Shown here: positions 5,083-6,404 of the stretch, piece after piece
How the letters are laid out: every line of letters starts with the position of its first letter
Numbering within the stretch: the first letter of the stretch is position 1
Assembly: GCA_030018555.1 (NCBI GenBank)
Contig: JASEHY010000079.1
Span: forward strand, 1 to 6,404
DNA length: 6,404 bases
Source: Planctomycetota bacterium
GTDB lineage: Bacteria > Planctomycetota > MHYJ01 > JACQXL01
Direction: 5' to 3'
Program-made: the position numbers and the translations under genes
The notes under the pieces: model-generated
What the model was told of the DNA's origin: nothing
What the model saw: only the letters and a program-made list of their open reading frames with translations
The model's database searches: none

Positions 5083-6180
5083 ATGGCTGTAGAACTGAAT
5101 AAATTCTTAGATGTGGTTGTTGAGCAGGGCGTCTCTGACCTACATTTAACCGTGGGCTTGCCGCCGATGATAAGACACCACGGACATCTCAAGGCGCTTA
5201 ATCATCCACCTCTTACTAAAGACGACACGGTTGCCCTGATGCGTTCTATTACCTCTGAACGTCATCAGCAGGAGATTAAGGAGAAGGGTGGATGTGATTT
5301 CGCTTTTGCCTATGAGAAAAAGGCTCGTTTCCGCGTCGCAATCTATACTCAGAAAGGGTTTATCGGAATAACCCTGCGTCAGATACCTTCTCGCCTGAGG
5401 ACAATAGAAGAACTCGGGCTTCCTGATGTGATAAAAGAAATAATCAACAGACCTCGCGGTTTGGTGCTGGTTACAGGTCCAACCGGCTGTGGCAAAACCA
5501 CCTCTCTTGCCGCTATGATAAATCACATTAATATCAACAGCGACTGTCATATTGTTACTGTTGAAGACCCGATAGAATATTACCACGAACATAAGAAATC
5601 AATAATAACGCAGAGAGAAGTCTTTGCTGACATTGGTTCATTTAGCGAGGCAATCGTCAAAGCCCTTCGGATGGACCCTGATGTGGTTCTGGTGGGCGAG
5701 ATGCGTGACCTGGATACCATCCAGACCGCTATTACCGCGGCTGAAACAGGGCACCTGGTATTCGGCACTCTTCACACTACCGGTGCGGCGAGGACAATTA
5801 ACCGTCTTGTTGACGCCTTCCCTGTAGCACAACAGGAACAGGTTCGGACCCAATTAGCCACCGCATTGATAGCAATTATCTCTCAGGTTCTTTTGCCCCG
5901 CGCTGATGCAAAGGGCGTAATAGCCGCCTATGAAATAATGATTGCCACTCCAGCGGTTCAGCATCTCATCAGAGAAAACGAGCCACATAAAATAATCTCT
6001 GCTATTCAGACCGGCACAAAATTAGGTATGGTCTTACTTGATGATTTCCTCTTCAAGTTATTCATCCAGAAAAAGATTACCTATCAGGATATGATGGAAT
6101 ATTCTGTAAGTCCGGCTGATTTGGCAATAAAGATGCAGGAATACGCCAAACAACAACAGGCAGCACTCAAAAAAGCGTAG
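5083..6180 (+). CDS. pilT: Type IV pilus retraction ATPase PilT
   Basis: PilT is a cytoplasmic hexameric motor that disassembles pilin and powers twitching, adhesion and DNA uptake. From ATG 5083 the protein has 365 residues, close to the family norm of about 345-370. An N-terminal PAS-like domain with SDLHLTVG is followed by Walker A GPTGCGKT (132-139), Asp box VEDPIEY (160-166), Walker B region DPDVVLVGEMRD (198-209) and His box TGHLVFGTLHTTGA (222-235). The C-terminal AVQHLIRE (291-298) corresponds to the AIRNLIRE retraction motif. These features separate it from PilB and GspE, which have the tetracysteine. Cys replaces the usual Ser in the P-loop. A 17-residue charged, Gln-rich tail ends the protein. 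It lies in the same direction 70 bp after pilB, probably in one operon, with a palindrome in the gap. PilT versus a PilU-like paralogue cannot be settled without alignment, but PilT fits best. Confidence 0.94.
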   Translation: MAVELNKFLDVVVEQGVSDLHLTVGLPPMIRHHGHLKALNHPPLTKDDTVALMRSITSERHQQEIKEKGGCDFAFAYEKKARFRVAIYTQKGFIGITLRQIPSRLRTIEELGLPDVIKEIINRPRGLVLVTGPTGCGKTTSLAAMINHININSDCHIVTVEDPIEYYHEHKKSIITQREVFADIGSFSEAIVKALRMDPDVVLVGEMRDLDTIQTAITAAETGHLVFGTLHTTGAARTINRLVDAFPVAQQEQVRTQLATALIAIISQVLLPRADAKGVIAAYEIMIATPAVQHLIRENEPHKIISAIQTGTKLGMVLLDDFLFKLFIQKKITYQDMMEYSVSPADLAIKMQEYAKQQQAALKKA

Positions 6181-6229
6181 GATTAAGTGCCTATCCGAAT
6201 ATAGCCGTAGCCCCCGCTGCCCCGATAAA

Positions 6230-6313
6230 ATGGGCTGGCTGGCAAAGGAAGAAAAGATTGTAATTTACGGAGACCCTAAAACCGGCTACGCCTCGCTTAA
6301 TCAAGGAGGGTAA
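6230..6313 (+). CDS. Possible 27-residue small protein
   Basis: The ATG at 6230 opens MGWLAKEEKIVIYGDPKTG and ends NQGG before TAA. No Shine-Dalgarno site is seen at this ATG, and the frame is open upstream to 6131 without another standard start, so it may be a fragment of a longer lost gene. Its last codons (GGA GGG) form the ribosome binding site of the next small frame, which starts 3 nt after its stop, an arrangement typical of translational coupling. I do not recognise it. Confidence 0.2.
   Translation: MGWLAKEEKIVIYGDPKTGYASLNQGG
6303..6310 (+). promoter_or_regulatory. Strong Shine-Dalgarno site before the small frame at 6317
   Basis: AAGGAGGG lies 6 nt upstream of ATG 6317, which is an ideal sequence and spacing. 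A site this good would be unusual by chance and is the main reason to take the short downstream frame seriously. Confidence 0.55.
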
Positions 6314-6316
6314 GTC

Positions 6317-6388
6317 ATGACAGGGCTAAATCAGACCACTAAACATATGGATTTTAGAAAAATGGCTTCGGTTAGCCCGAATAAATAG
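6317..6388 (+). CDS. Possible 23-residue small protein or truncated gene start
   Basis: The frame reads MTGLNQTTKHMDFRKMASV and then SPNK before TAG. It is hydrophilic, with no signal peptide or membrane segment and no recognised family. It could be a real small protein, a leader peptide, or the 5' end of a gene broken by a nonsense or frameshift change just before the window ends. A pilC-like gene would be expected downstream of pilT in many genomes, but this sequence does not look like a PilC start. Confidence 0.3.
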   Translation: MTGLNQTTKHMDFRKMASVSPNK

Positions 6389-6404
6389 CCCATTACAGGG
6401 TGGT

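Noticed and set aside
5146..5853. Reverse-strand and alternate-frame open frames across pilT
   Set aside because: They are shadows of a well-supported coding gene with no recognisable motifs.

Overview
The window reads as bacterial chromosome, most likely from an uncultivated Gram-negative lineage. Evidence for this is a [4Fe-4S]-type PurF, the type IV pilus motor pair PilB and PilT, bacterial-type tRNA arms, and many short palindromic and 7-bp tandem repeats between and inside genes. All protein genes are on the + strand. The phylum cannot be fixed from this sequence alone.

Layout: a palindromic repeat copy and a promoter (26-105); an Nramp-like metal transporter (114-1367); a hairpin-forming repeat that fills the gap to purF (1376-1457); purF (1467-2972), which carries an in-frame 7-bp repeat block; a long inverted repeat that overlaps the purF stop codon and contains a perfect extended -10 box (2953-3039); a nested tRNA locus (3047-3237); a chimeric pilB reading frame (3246-5012); a two-tier palindrome filling the pilB-pilT gap (5011-5071); pilT (5083-6180); and a tail with one or two very small reading frames (6181-6404).

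The main result is the tRNA locus. A complete tRNA-Val(UAC) gene (3102-3175) lies inside the anticodon loop of a second tRNA. The 5' half of that second tRNA (3047-3084) and its 3' half (3195-3237) still form the acceptor, anticodon and T stems. A perfect 13-bp helix (3085-3097 with 3182-3194) flanks the inner tRNA. Normal end-processing of the inner tRNA would release the outer tRNA as two halves held by that helix, which recalls archaeal split tRNAs. The outer tRNA could equally be a gene broken by a tRNA-carrying insertion.

The second result is the pilB start. The first half of the usual N-terminal domain and the native start are missing. In their place are about 25 codons resembling the start of a glycosyltransferase, joined in frame through a cluster of palindromic repeats. 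PilB (extension) and PilT (retraction) would power type IV pili. The transporter and purF are unrelated housekeeping neighbours.
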